From Mycolicibacterium sp. MU0050 (lineage in GTDB: Bacteria > Actinomycetota > Actinomycetes > Mycobacteriales > Mycobacteriaceae), in NCBI RefSeq assembly GCF_963378085.1, contig NZ_OY726395.1, forward strand, positions 3,038,001-3,102,000: DNA of 64,000 bases, in the 5' to 3' direction. Below, in pieces: positions 10,270 to 19,076 of this stretch (the stretch's first letter is position 1; every line of letters starts with the position of its first letter). The notes beneath the pieces are model-generated. The model had not been told where the DNA came from. It saw only the letters and a program-made list of their open reading frames with translations, and did no database searches. Both the position numbers and the translations under genes were made by a program.

Positions 10270-10751
10270 GAACCGACGGACTCGCCGCGGGTGCCCGCCC
10301 GCAGCATGGGGATGTGCGGAATGCCGTCCTCGACGAACTCCTCGCCGTCGGGGACGAAGCCATGCGCAGCATAGAGCCCCTGCAGGTACGTCTGGGCGTT
10401 GATCCGGCACGGATGGTCGCCGACCTCGGCCAGGGCCGCCTGCAGCAACCGGGTGGTGTGACCCTGCCCGCGGGCCTCCCGCTTGGTGCAGACGCGGCCG
10501 ATCCGAAAGGTCTTCTCGCCGCCCGCGTGTTCCTCGGTCAGCCGCAGATTGCAGATGACGGTTCCCGGTGCGGGGCCATCGGTCTGTTCGAGCCAGAAAT
10601 GCCGCGTCTCGGCGAGCAGGTCGCGCCCGTCGAGTTCCGGGTAGGGACAGGCCTGTTCGACGACGAACACCTCTACGCGGAGCTTGAGCAACTCGTAGAG
10701 CGTGGGCGCGTCGAGATCCTTGGCCCAGACCCGCCGCGGCAACACGGTCAC
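10266..10751 (-). CDS. ElaA-type GNAT family N-acetyltransferase
   Basis: Cytoplasmic acetyl-CoA-dependent acetyltransferase of unknown substrate. It looks like the ElaA subfamily: [20 protein letters not shown] near the N-terminus, acetyl-CoA loop [20 protein letters not shown] in the middle, and [14 protein letters not shown] at the end. The GTG start overlaps the mqo stop (GTGA) and the gene overlaps the chelatase start the same way. The 161-aa length is normal for ElaA. It matches Rv2851c by order. Confidence 0.9.
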   Translation of the reverse strand: MTVLPRRVWAKDLDAPTLYELLKLRVEVFVVEQACPYPELDGRDLLAETRHFWLEQTDGPAPGTVICNLRLTEEHAGGEKTFRIGRVCTKREARGQGHTTRLLQAALAEVGDHPCRINAQTYLQGLYAAHGFVPDGEEFVEDGIPHIPMLRAGTRGESVGS

Positions 10752-12274
10752 GACAAGGCCACCGGCTCGGGATCTCTTGCGGCCGAATCGGATTCCAGTC
10801 CCAGCACCTTGGTGCCCCACGCCCACACCTCGTCGAACAGGGCAGGATTGTTCGACAGCGGAGTGCCCAGCGAGGGGATCATCTCCTTGAGCTTGCTCTG
10901 CCACGGCCCGGCGTACCGGTCGGCGAAGCAGCGCTCCATGACCTCGAGCATGGCGGGCACGGCGGTCGACGCGCCGGGCGAGGCGCCGAGCAGGCCGGCG
11001 ATGCTGCCGTCGGCGGCGGTGAGCACCGTGGTGCCGAACTCCAGCGTGCCGCCCTTGCCCTTGGCCGGCTTGATCACCTGGACGCGCTGGCCGGCCACCG
11101 ACAGCTCCCAGTCGGAGTCCACCGCGGTGGGCGCGAAGTCACGCAGCATGTCGACCCGGTCGGCCTCCGACAGCCGCAGCTGGCTGAGCAGATAGTTCAC
11201 CAGGCTCATCTGGGTGAGGCCGACCCCGATCATGGCGGCGAGGTTGTCGGGCTTGACCGACAGCGGCAGGTCGGTGATGTGGCCCTGCTTGAGGAACTTG
11301 GGCGACCAGCCGGCGAACGGCCCGAACAGCAGCCACTGATTGCCGTTGATGAAGCGGGTGTCCAGGTGCGGGGCGGACATCGGTGGCGCGCCCAGCGGCG
11401 GGAAACCGTAGACCTTCGCCTGGTGTCCGGCCGTCACCTCGGGGTTGTTGGTGCGCAGGAACTGCCCGCCCACCGGGAAGCCGCCGTAGCCCTTGGCCTC
11501 GGCGATACCGGACTTCTGCAGCAGCGGCAGCGCATCGCCGCCGGCGCCGACGAACACGAACCGGGCCTCGATCTTGCGGTCGGCACCGGTGCGGCGGTTG
11601 CGCACCTTGACCGTCCAGCCCCCGTCGGAGCGTTTCGACAGGTTGCGGACCTCGTGGCCGAACAGCGCGGTGGTGCCGTTGGTGACGCCGTAACCGATGA
11701 GTTGCTTGGACAGCGAACCGAAGTCGATGTCGGTGCCGTCGGTGGCCCAGTTCAGCGCCACCGGCACGGAGAAGTCCCGGCCCGCGGCCATGTACGGCAG
11801 GCGCCGGGCGAACTCGTCGGGGGTGTCGATGAACTCCATGCCGGCAAACAGCGGGTTGTCCACCAACGCCTCGCGGCGCCGGCGCAGGTAGTCGATGCGC
11901 TCCTCGCCCTGCACGAAGCTCACGTGCGGGATGGCGTTGATGAAGCTGCGGGCGTCGGCGAGCACGCCCTTTTCGATGGCGTGCGCCCAGAATTGGCGCG
12001 ACACCTGGAACTGCTCGTTGACGGTGACGGCCTTGGTGATGTCGATGGAGCCGTCGGCGCGCTCCGGGGTGTAGTTCAGTTCGCACAACGCAGAATGACC
12101 GGTACCGGCGTTGTTCCAGGGGTCGCTGCTCTCGGCCGCGGCGCCGTCCAACCGCTCGATCAGGGTGATCGACCAGTCCGGCTCGACGAGTCGTAGCAAA
12201 GCTCCCAGCGTGGCACTCATGATGCCGGAGCCCACCAGCACAACGTCGGTCTTGGTTACATTGGCGTCTGACAC
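10748..12274 (-). CDS. mqo: Malate:quinone oxidoreductase
   Basis: FAD-dependent peripheral membrane enzyme oxidising malate to oxaloacetate and passing electrons to menaquinone. The N-terminal dinucleotide fold is [17 protein letters not shown] (about 12-28), followed by [18 protein letters not shown], a hallmark of Mqo. The C-terminal part has [19 protein letters not shown]. The 508-aa length is typical. The start is GTG with GAAGGA upstream. It is first in the mqo-acetyltransferase-chelatase-cobB-cysG run. Confidence 0.96.
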   Translation of the reverse strand: MSDANVTKTDVVLVGSGIMSATLGALLRLVEPDWSITLIERLDGAAAESSDPWNNAGTGHSALCELNYTPERADGSIDITKAVTVNEQFQVSRQFWAHAIEKGVLADARSFINAIPHVSFVQGEERIDYLRRRREALVDNPLFAGMEFIDTPDEFARRLPYMAAGRDFSVPVALNWATDGTDIDFGSLSKQLIGYGVTNGTTALFGHEVRNLSKRSDGGWTVKVRNRRTGADRKIEARFVFVGAGGDALPLLQKSGIAEAKGYGGFPVGGQFLRTNNPEVTAGHQAKVYGFPPLGAPPMSAPHLDTRFINGNQWLLFGPFAGWSPKFLKQGHITDLPLSVKPDNLAAMIGVGLTQMSLVNYLLSQLRLSEADRVDMLRDFAPTAVDSDWELSVAGQRVQVIKPAKGKGGTLEFGTTVLTAADGSIAGLLGASPGASTAVPAMLEVMERCFADRYAGPWQSKLKEMIPSLGTPLSNNPALFDEVWAWGTKVLGLESDSAARDPEPVALS

Positions 12275-12350
12275 CGGATGTCGATCCTTCGCGCTCGTGC
12301 CGTCGTTCGACCGAGGTACTTGCGCGTCCCGGTCTGCTGTCTTGGGTCTC

Positions 12351-12356
12351 AGGTTA
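12351..12356 (-). promoter_or_regulatory. Possible -10 box for the mqo operon
   Basis: Minus-strand TAACCT fits the mycobacterial TAnnnT -10 consensus and would give a 5' leader of about 70 nt. No convincing -35 is visible, so this is a weak call in the 154-nt divergent region between mqo and the hydrolase gene. Confidence 0.3.
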
Positions 12357-12416
12357 GCCCGCCGCCCCCCTGCTTAATCGGGCGAGTCAGGTGATCTTCC
12401 AGACAGTTCCCGCCGC

Positions 12417-12422
12417 TAAGGT
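12417..12422 (+). promoter_or_regulatory. Putative leaderless -10 box of the alpha/beta hydrolase gene
   Basis: TAAGGT lies 6 nt before the GTG start, which would place transcription initiation at the start codon itself. No clear -35 is seen. Confidence 0.45.
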
Positions 12423-12428
12423 GAATCC

Positions 12429-13445
12429 GTGACGGTATGGGAGGCCGACGTCCTGCCTGGCTACCACCAACACACGGTGGAACTCGGCGCCGATCCCGAC
12501 GGTGAGGGCGACCTGGTCGCGACCCTGATCCGCCGCGGCCCCGCCGCGCCGGCCCGGCACGCGGTGCTCGGGGTACACGGGTACACCGACTACTTCTTCA
12601 ACACCGAGGCCGCGGACCGATTCGCGGCCCGAGGTTTCGCCTATTACGCACTCGACCTGCATAAATGCGGTCGCTCCTGGCGGCCCGGCCAGACCCCGCA
12701 CTTCACCACCGACCTGGCTCGCTACGACCGGGAGCTCGAACGCGCGTTGGCGATCATCGCGGCCGAGACCGACGGAGCGCAGGTGTGCCTGACCGGACAC
12801 TCCGCCGGCGGGCTGATCCTGACGTTGTGGCTCGACCGGCTCGCCGCGCGGGACCGCACCGCCGCGCTGGGCGTCGGCGGGCTGGTGCTCAACAGCCCGT
12901 TCTTCGATCTGCACGGACCGTCGATCCTGCGGGCGGCCCCCACGTCCGCGGCGCTGCGGGCGTTGGCCCGGCTGCGCAAGACCCGCGTCATCCGTAAACC
13001 GACCGAGGGCGGGTACGGCGCCACGCTGCACCGCGATCATCACGGCGAGTTCGACTACAACCTGGACTGGAAGCCGCTGGGCGGCTTCCCCGTCACGCTC
13101 GGCTGGATCAATGCGGTGCGGCGCGGGCACGCCCGCCTGCACCGCGGGCTGGACGTGGGTGTGCCCAACCTGATCCTGCGCTCGGACCACTCGGTGACGG
13201 AGTCGCGCGACGACCCCGACGCGATGCAGCGCGGGGACGCGGTCCTCGACGTCCGCCAGATCGCCCGGTGGGCCGGGTGCGTCGGCAACCACACCACCGT
13301 CGCGCCGATCCCCGACGCCAAGCACGACGTGTTCCTGTCGTTGCCGGCGCCGCGCGCCGTGGCCTACGCCGAACTCGACCGGTGGCTGGACCGCTACCTG
13401 GGCGCGCAGTTCCCCGACTTATCCGAACGAAGCAGACAGGGCTGA
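12429..13445 (+). CDS. Alpha/beta hydrolase (Rv2854-like, lysophospholipase-type)
   Basis: Serine hydrolase of unknown substrate. The 338-aa protein has the oxyanion region VHGYTDYFF (His50-Gly51) and the nucleophile elbow GHSAGG with Ser125. A C-terminal region with DAKHDVFLS could supply the catalytic His. No signal peptide is seen, so it is likely cytoplasmic. Start codon GTG, preceded at 6 nt by TAAGGT. The mtr start follows its stop by one base, so it is cotranscribed with mycothione reductase, as in M. tuberculosis Rv2854-Rv2855. Confidence 0.88.
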   Translation: MTVWEADVLPGYHQHTVELGADPDGEGDLVATLIRRGPAAPARHAVLGVHGYTDYFFNTEAADRFAARGFAYYALDLHKCGRSWRPGQTPHFTTDLARYDRELERALAIIAAETDGAQVCLTGHSAGGLILTLWLDRLAARDRTAALGVGGLVLNSPFFDLHGPSILRAAPTSAALRALARLRKTRVIRKPTEGGYGATLHRDHHGEFDYNLDWKPLGGFPVTLGWINAVRRGHARLHRGLDVGVPNLILRSDHSVTESRDDPDAMQRGDAVLDVRQIARWAGCVGNHTTVAPIPDAKHDVFLSLPAPRAVAYAELDRWLDRYLGAQFPDLSERSRQG

Positions 13446-13446
13446 C

Positions 13447-14862
13447 GTGGACCACTTCGATCTGACCATCATCGGCACCGGCTCGGGCAACAGCATCATC
13501 GACGAACGCTACGAGTCGAAGCGGATCGCGATCTGCGAGCAGGACACCTTCGGCGGCACCTGCCTGAATGTGGGCTGCATCCCGACGAAGATGTTCGTCT
13601 ATGCCGCCGAGGTGGCCGCGACCATCCGCGACAGTGCCCGCTTCGGGGTGGACGCGCGCATCGAGGGCGTGCGTTGGCGCGACATCGTCTCGCGGGTGTT
13701 CGGTCGCATCGACCCGATCGCCCTGGGCGGCGAGCGTTATCGGCGGTCCTCCCCCAACGTCACGGTCTTCGACGGTCACACCCGGTTCGGCCGCACCCGC
13801 CCCGACGGCCGCCACCTGCTGCGCACCGAGTCCGGCGCCGAATTCACCTCCGATCAGGTGGTGATCGCCGCCGGCGCCCGCGCGGTGATCCCGCCGGCGA
13901 TCGCGGCCAGCGACATCGCGTGGCACACCAGCGACACCATCATGCGGATCCCGGAGGTGCCCGAGCACCTGGTGATCATCGGCGGCGGTTTCATCGCCGC
14001 GGAATTCGCACATGTCTTCTCCGCGTTGGGATCCCGCGTGACGGTGGTGTTGCGCGGCGCCACCCTGCTGTCGCACTGCGACGACGACATCGGCGAGCGG
14101 TTCACCGACATCGCCTCCCGCAAGTGGGAGGTGCTGTTCGGCCGCACCGTCACCGGCGGGCGCACCGACGACACGGGTACCACCCTGGAACTCGACGACG
14201 GCTCGACACTGCGCGCCGACGTCGTGCTGGTGGCCACCGGGCGGCGTCCCAACGGGGACCTGCTCGATGCAGACCTGGCCGGCGTGGAGGTCACCGAGAC
14301 CGGCCAGGTGGTGGTCGACGACTTCCAACGCACCACGGCGCGCGGCGTTTTCGCGTTGGGTGACGTGTCCTCGGACTATCAGCTCAAGCACGTGGCCAAC
14401 CTGGAGGCCCGGGTGGTACGGCACAACCTGCTGCAGGACTGGGACGACACCGACGCGTTGGCCGCCGCCGATCACCGCTACGTCCCGTCGGCGGTGTTCA
14501 CCGACCCGCAGATCGCCTACGTCGGCCTGACCGAGAATGAGGCGCGAGCGCTGGGCATCGACATCAAGGTCAAGGTCCAGGACTACGGCGACGTGGCCTA
14601 CGGCTGGGCCATGGAGGACAGCACCGGGGTGTGCAAGATCATCGTGCAGGCCGACACCGGGCAGATCCTGGGCGCGCATCTGATGGGCCACCAGGCCTCG
14701 ACGCTGATCCAGCCGCTGATCCAGGCGATGACCTTCGGGCTGGGCGGCCAGGAGATGGCCCGCGGTCAGTACTGGATCCACCCGGCGTTGCCCGAAGTCG
14801 TCGAGAACGCGCTGCTGGCGTTGTGCGGCGAGCCGACGTGGCCGGCGCCGAAACGCCACTGA
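13447..14862 (+). CDS. mtr: Mycothione reductase
   Basis: NADPH-dependent flavoprotein that reduces mycothiol disulfide, keeping the actinobacterial thiol pool reduced. It belongs to the pyridine nucleotide-disulfide reductase family. The FAD fold is LTIIGTGSGNSIID, the redox-active pair is Cys39/Cys44 in GGTCLNVGCIPTK, the NAD fold is VIIGGGFIAAEFAH, and the C-terminal active-site His lies in YWIHPALPEVVENAL. The 471-aa length is normal. The GTG start is one base after the hydrolase stop. Its presence supports an actinobacterial host. Confidence 0.96.
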   Translation: MDHFDLTIIGTGSGNSIIDERYESKRIAICEQDTFGGTCLNVGCIPTKMFVYAAEVAATIRDSARFGVDARIEGVRWRDIVSRVFGRIDPIALGGERYRRSSPNVTVFDGHTRFGRTRPDGRHLLRTESGAEFTSDQVVIAAGARAVIPPAIAASDIAWHTSDTIMRIPEVPEHLVIIGGGFIAAEFAHVFSALGSRVTVVLRGATLLSHCDDDIGERFTDIASRKWEVLFGRTVTGGRTDDTGTTLELDDGSTLRADVVLVATGRRPNGDLLDADLAGVEVTETGQVVVDDFQRTTARGVFALGDVSSDYQLKHVANLEARVVRHNLLQDWDDTDALAAADHRYVPSAVFTDPQIAYVGLTENEARALGIDIKVKVQDYGDVAYGWAMEDSTGVCKIIVQADTGQILGAHLMGHQASTLIQPLIQAMTFGLGGQEMARGQYWIHPALPEVVENALLALCGEPTWPAPKRH

Positions 14863-14880
14863 CCGGCACCCGGTCCCGGT

Positions 14881-15222
14881 TCAGGCGTGCGCTGCGCCGA
14901 TCCAGTGCAGCAGGTCGTGCACCGTGGCATCCTCCAGCCGGTAGCTGACCTGCCGACCGATCCGGGTCGAGGACACCCAGCCCTGCTGACGCAGCAGGCG
15001 CAGCGCCTGGGAGACCGCGTTCTCCGAACGGTTCAGCGCGCTGGCCAGATCACCCACACAGATGCCGGGCGCCCGGTGCAGGCCCAACAGGATCTCCAGC
15101 CGGCCGGGGTCCGACAGCAGGTCGAAGCGCTGGGTCCAGCCGGGAATGTCCACATCCGCCAACGCCGACGTCGCCAGCAACACCTGCGGCGGTCCGGGGT
15201 CGTGCTCGTGCTCGTGCTCCAT
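14881..15222 (-). CDS. ArsR/SmtB-family (likely metal-responsive) transcriptional regulator
   Basis: Winged-helix repressor. From the chosen ATG it begins MEHEHEHD, a His/Glu-rich stretch that could bind metal, followed by FDLLSDPGRLEILLGL (alpha1-alpha2), a recognition helix in ALNRSENAVSQALRLLRQQG and the wing RIGRQVSYRLED. An in-frame GTG at 15261 would add 13 residues, but the ATG has AGGA just upstream and a TAGGCT box 10 nt before it. It converges on mtr. In M. tuberculosis this slot is next to nicT (nickel/cobalt transport), but no transporter is present here, so its target is unknown. Confidence 0.87.
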   Translation of the reverse strand: MEHEHEHDPGPPQVLLATSALADVDIPGWTQRFDLLSDPGRLEILLGLHRAPGICVGDLASALNRSENAVSQALRLLRQQGWVSSTRIGRQVSYRLEDATVHDLLHWIGAAHA

Positions 15223-15232
15223 GGTCCTGACC

Positions 15233-15238
15233 AGCCTA
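15233..15238 (-). promoter_or_regulatory. Putative -10 box of the ArsR gene
   Basis: Minus-strand TAGGCT, preceded by AT, lies 10 nt before the ATG at 15222. This supports that start over the longer GTG form, whose codons would overlap the promoter. Confidence 0.4.
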
Positions 15239-15257
15239 ATCCAGGCTCCTCCGAAGC

Positions 15258-15368
15258 TCACACCCCTTCGCGCACCCGGGCCCGCGCGGCCTCGACCACC
15301 CCGAGGCAGAACGGCTGCTCGTCGTGCGCGCCGGCACCGGATGTGATGAGCGTCGCCTCGGCCCCGGG
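15258..15368 (-). pseudogene. Possible relic: start-less 36-codon frame upstream of arsR
   Basis: Between the ArsR gene and the next plus-strand gene, one minus-strand frame runs 36 codons without an ATG and reads like a protein C-terminus (EATLITSGAGAHDEQPFC). An in-frame stop lies just upstream. It may be the tail of a lost gene, but a frame this short could be chance in GC-rich DNA. Nothing else is seen in this 215-nt gap apart from the two promoters. Confidence 0.2.
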
Positions 15369-15462
15369 TTAGAACTGTCCATTCGCGGGTAACACCATCG
15401 GCATCAGTGGCCTCAAGCGGCTGGTGAGCGTACGCAAAAACTGGAGATCAAACGGATCGGGG

Positions 15463-15468
15463 TAGGGT
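15463..15468 (+). promoter_or_regulatory. Putative leaderless -10 box of the NAGGN cassette
   Basis: TAGGGT sits 8 nt before the ATG, the same geometry as at efpA. No good -35 is visible, which might mean an alternative sigma factor, but that is not shown. Confidence 0.45.
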
Positions 15469-15476
15469 CGAAACCG

Positions 15477-17291
15477 ATGTGTGGCGCGACCGGTGAGGTC
15501 AGACTCGACGGCAGGACACCTGATGTGGCGGCCGTGGCCGCCATGGCTGCGGTGATGGTGCCCCGCGGTCCCGACGGCGCGGGTGTGTGGTCCCAGGGCC
15601 GGGTGGCGCTGGGGCATCGACGCCTCAAGATCATCGATCTCTCCGAGGCCGGCGGCCAGCCGATGGTCGACTCCGACCTGGGCCTGGCCATCGCCTGGAA
15701 CGGCTGCATCTACAACTACAAGCAGTTGCGCGACGAGTTGATCTCCGTCGGCTACCGCTTCTTCTCGCACAGCGACACCGAGGTGCTGATCAAGGCCTAC
15801 CACCACTGGGGCGACCGGTTCGTCGAGCGACTGTTCGGCATGTTCGCCTTCGCCATCGTCGAGCGCGACAGCGGGCGCGTGCTGCTGGGCCGGGACCGCC
15901 TCGGGATCAAGCCGCTGTACATCACCGAGGACCCCCGTCGCCTGCGGTTCGCCTCCTCGTTGCCGGCCCTGCTGGCCGGCGGCGGCGTCGACACCCGAAT
16001 CGACCCGGTCGCGCTGCACCACTACCTGAGCTTCCACTCGGTGGTGCCGCCGCCGCTGACCATCCTGCGCGGGGTGAGCAAGGTGCCGCCGGCAACGCTG
16101 CTGGCCATCGAACCGGACGGCACCCGCTCCACCTCCACCTACTGGACCCCGGACTTCACCCGGCACGCCGACCGCTCCGACTGGACCGAAAAGGACTGGG
16201 AAGACGCCGTTCTGGACTCACTGCGCCGGGCCGTGGAGCGGCGGCTGGTCGCCGACGTACCGGTCGGCTGCCTGCTGTCGGGCGGCGTGGATTCCAGCCT
16301 GATCGTGGGACTGCTGGCCGAGGCCGGGCAGACCGGCCTGCAGACGTTCTCCATCGGCTTCGAATCCGTCGGCGGGGTGGCCGGTGACGAATTCAAGTGG
16401 TCCGACATCATCGCCGAGCGATTCCGCACCGATCACCACCAGATCCGGATCGACACCCAGCGCATGCTCCCCGCCCTCGACGGCGCCATCGGCGCGATGA
16501 GCGAGCCCATGGTCAGCCACGACTGCGTGGCGTTCTATCTGCTGAGCCAGGAAGTGGCCAAGCACGTGAAGGTGGTGCAGTCCGGTCAGGGCGCCGACGA
16601 GGTGTTCGCCGGTTATCACTGGTACCCCCCGATGGCCGACGCGTCGGCGGCAACTCTCGACGGTGCGGTGGCCAGCTACCGCGGCGCGTTCTTCGACCGC
16701 GACCAGGCGGCCATGGACCGACTGGTGGCCGGGACCCCCGGCGACGTGGTCGCCGCCGACGATCCCAGCGGCCGCTTCGTCACCGAGCACTTCGCCCACG
16801 CCGGCGCGGAAACCGGCGTCGACCGCGCGCTGCGCCTGGACACCACGGTGATGCTCGTGGACGACCCCGTCAAGCGGGTCGACAACATGACCATGGCGTG
16901 GGGATTGGAAGGCCGCGTGCCCTTCCTCGACCACGAACTGGTGGAACTGGCCGCGGCCTGCCCACCGGAGCTCAAGACCGCCCACGACGGCAAGGGCGTG
17001 CTGAAACAGGCTGCGCGGCAAGTGATCCCCGCCGAGGTGATCGACCGCCCCAAGGGTTACTTCCCGGTGCCTGCGCTGACCCACCTCGAGGGGCCGTACC
17101 TGGACATGGTGCGCGACGCGCTCTACGCCCCGGCCGCCAAGGAGCGCGGCCTGTTCGCCCCGGAGGCCGTCGACCGCCTGCTCGCCGACCCCAATGGCCG
17201 CCTGACGCCGCTGCGCGGCAACGAATTGTGGCAGATCGCGCTGCTCGAACTCTGGCTGCAGCGCCACGGCATCGGCGGGCCGGCGGCGTGA
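15477..17291 (+). CDS. asnO: N-acetylglutaminylglutamine amidotransferase (asparagine synthase family)
   Basis: Class II glutamine amidotransferase that converts the C-terminal carboxylate of N-acetylglutaminylglutamine to the amide, giving the osmoprotectant NAGGN. The N-terminal Ntn domain begins MCGATGEV with Cys2 as nucleophile; the C-terminal synthetase domain has the PP-loop SGGVDSS at residues 268-274. This 604-aa protein resembles the NAGGN group (AsnO of Sinorhizobium and its Pseudomonas relatives) more than ordinary AsnB. The decisive clue is the following GNAT/ATP-grasp fusion, overlapping by GTGA. It is absent from the corresponding M. tuberculosis segment. Confidence 0.88.
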   Translation: MCGATGEVRLDGRTPDVAAVAAMAAVMVPRGPDGAGVWSQGRVALGHRRLKIIDLSEAGGQPMVDSDLGLAIAWNGCIYNYKQLRDELISVGYRFFSHSDTEVLIKAYHHWGDRFVERLFGMFAFAIVERDSGRVLLGRDRLGIKPLYITEDPRRLRFASSLPALLAGGGVDTRIDPVALHHYLSFHSVVPPPLTILRGVSKVPPATLLAIEPDGTRSTSTYWTPDFTRHADRSDWTEKDWEDAVLDSLRRAVERRLVADVPVGCLLSGGVDSSLIVGLLAEAGQTGLQTFSIGFESVGGVAGDEFKWSDIIAERFRTDHHQIRIDTQRMLPALDGAIGAMSEPMVSHDCVAFYLLSQEVAKHVKVVQSGQGADEVFAGYHWYPPMADASAATLDGAVASYRGAFFDRDQAAMDRLVAGTPGDVVAADDPSGRFVTEHFAHAGAETGVDRALRLDTTVMLVDDPVKRVDNMTMAWGLEGRVPFLDHELVELAAACPPELKTAHDGKGVLKQAARQVIPAEVIDRPKGYFPVPALTHLEGPYLDMVRDALYAPAAKERGLFAPEAVDRLLADPNGRLTPLRGNELWQIALLELWLQRHGIGGPAA

Positions 17292-19069
17292 CGATGAACG
17301 CCGTCGAGCACTCCACGCCCGGCGACCCCGCCCGCGAGCCGATCACGCTGGGACTGCACGACGTCTCGCCGCAGCACCTGGTCGACGCGATGGCCTCCGA
17401 CGTGGTCCTCGAATTGGGTTGGGGCCGGCTGATCTTCGGTCAGACCTTCGCCGACCCCGTCGTGCTCGCCGACACCCTGGCCCACGAGCGGCCCGGCCGC
17501 CGCGACATCTGCATCTACGCTCGCGAGTCACACGTGCTGATCTCCCGGGCGCCCAACGAATTGTTCATCGATCCCAGCCACACCTACCGCCTGCGGTTCT
17601 CCGAGACCGCGCCGGAGCCCCGGACCCACCACGGGTTCACCGTCCGGACGCTGCAGGCACTCGAAGAGGCCGACGAGATCAACCGCGTGTTCGTGCGGTG
17701 CGGCATGGTGCCGGCCCCCACCGAGGTGATCTGGGACAACCACCGCAACGCCGAGGCGGTCGATTACCTCGTGGCGGTGCGCGACGACGGCGTGATCGTC
17801 GGCACCGTCACCGGGGTGGACCACCGGCGGTTGTTCGCCGACCCGGAGGACGGCTCGAGCCTGTGGACCCTGGCGGTCGACCCCACCGCGGGCCTGCCCG
17901 GTATCGGCGCCGCGCTCACCGAGGCCCTGGCGTCGCTGTTCCGGGAACGTGGCCGCGCCTACATGGATCTCTCGGTGGCCCACGACAATTCGGCCGCGAT
18001 CGCACTGTACGAGAAGTTGGGGTTCACCCGCGTGCCGGTGCTGGCCGTCAAGCGCAAGAACGCGATCAACGAGCCGTTGTTCACGCCCATCCCCGAGACC
18101 GTCGACGACCTCAACCCGTACGCCCGCATCATCGCCGACGAGGCGATGCGCCGCGGCATCCGTGTCGAGGTGCTCGACGCCGAGACCGGGGAGATGCGGC
18201 TGACCCACGGCGGCCGCAGCGTCATCACCCGCGAATCGCTGTCGGAGTTCACCTCCGCGGTGGCCATGAGCCGCTGCGACGACAAGCGGCTGACCCGCCG
18301 CATCGTCAGCGAGGCCGGCGTCGTCGTGCCGCGTGGCCGGCTGGCCACCTTCGACGAGGCCGACCACGCCTTCTTGGCCGAGGTCGGCGACGTGGTGGTC
18401 AAGCCCACCCGCGGCGAACAGGGCAAGGGCATCACCGTGGGCATCAGCAGCTCCGAGGCGCTGGACGCGGCGCTGAGCCGGGCCCGGGAGCAGCATCCCG
18501 AGGTGCTCATCGAGCAGCGCGCCAACGGCGACGACCTGCGGCTGGTGGTCATCGACGGCAAGGTGGTGGCCGCGGCCCTGCGCAAGCCGGCCGAGATCAC
18601 CGGCACCGGGACCCACACCGTGGCCGAACTCATCGAGGCGCAGAGCCGGCGGCGCGCGGCGGCCACCGGCGGCGAGTCCCGCATCCCGATGGACGCGATC
18701 ACCGCGGACACGGTCGCCGAGGCCGGCTGGTCCTTCGACGACATCCTGCCCGAGGGCACCCATCTGCGGGTGCGCCGGATGGCAAACCTGCACCAGGGCG
18801 GGACAATTCACGACGTCACCGATCAGGTGAATCCGGAACTGTGCCGGGTCGCGGTCACCGCCGCCGAGGCCCTCGGCATCCCGGTGACGGGAATCGACCT
18901 GCTGGTGCCGGACGTCACCCGCGCCGAGTACGTGTTCGTCGAGGCCAACGAACGTCCCGGGCTGGCCAACCACGAGCCGCAGCCGACCGCGGCGGCCTTC
19001 GTCGATTTCCTGTTCCCCGGGCAGCCGGGACTCCCCCAAGCCTGGACCGCGGCGACCGTTCCCCAGTAG
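17288..19069 (+). CDS. ngg: N-acetylglutaminylglutamine synthetase (GNAT + ATP-grasp fusion)
   Basis: Bifunctional enzyme that acetylates glutamine and ligates a second glutamine to build the NAGGN backbone. After an N-terminal region of about 110 residues, a GNAT domain (about 115-265) contains EVIWDNHRNAEAVDYL and GLPGIGAALTEALA. A RimK/cyanophycin-synthetase-like ATP-grasp domain (about 300-590) shows VVVKPTRGEQGKGITVG and a C-terminal metal/ATP-binding FVEANERPGL. Total 593 aa from the overlapping GTG; an ATG two codons later is possible. The third gene of the proteobacterial trio, an M42 peptidase, is not adjacent. Confidence 0.87.
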   Translation: MTMNAVEHSTPGDPAREPITLGLHDVSPQHLVDAMASDVVLELGWGRLIFGQTFADPVVLADTLAHERPGRRDICIYARESHVLISRAPNELFIDPSHTYRLRFSETAPEPRTHHGFTVRTLQALEEADEINRVFVRCGMVPAPTEVIWDNHRNAEAVDYLVAVRDDGVIVGTVTGVDHRRLFADPEDGSSLWTLAVDPTAGLPGIGAALTEALASLFRERGRAYMDLSVAHDNSAAIALYEKLGFTRVPVLAVKRKNAINEPLFTPIPETVDDLNPYARIIADEAMRRGIRVEVLDAETGEMRLTHGGRSVITRESLSEFTSAVAMSRCDDKRLTRRIVSEAGVVVPRGRLATFDEADHAFLAEVGDVVVKPTRGEQGKGITVGISSSEALDAALSRAREQHPEVLIEQRANGDDLRLVVIDGKVVAAALRKPAEITGTGTHTVAELIEAQSRRRAAATGGESRIPMDAITADTVAEAGWSFDDILPEGTHLRVRRMANLHQGGTIHDVTDQVNPELCRVAVTAAEALGIPVTGIDLLVPDVTRAEYVFVEANERPGLANHEPQPTAAAFVDFLFPGQPGLPQAWTAATVPQ

Positions 19070-19076
19070 GCCGCAG

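Noticed and set aside
10270..10410. Longer N-terminus for the chelatase-like protein
   Set aside because: Overlaps the acetyltransferase by about 145 bases and has no family similarity; GTG 10269 overlaps the stop by 4 bases.
13108..14859. 583-codon minus-strand ORF opposite mtr
   Set aside because: Exact antisense of mycothione reductase, which has all catalytic motifs; the ORF is a GC-bias artefact.
16397..17287. N-terminal extension of the NAGGN synthetase frame to 890 aa
   Set aside because: The extra 297 residues overlap asnO in another frame and are Arg/Pro-rich shadow sequence; the GTGA overlap start is natural.
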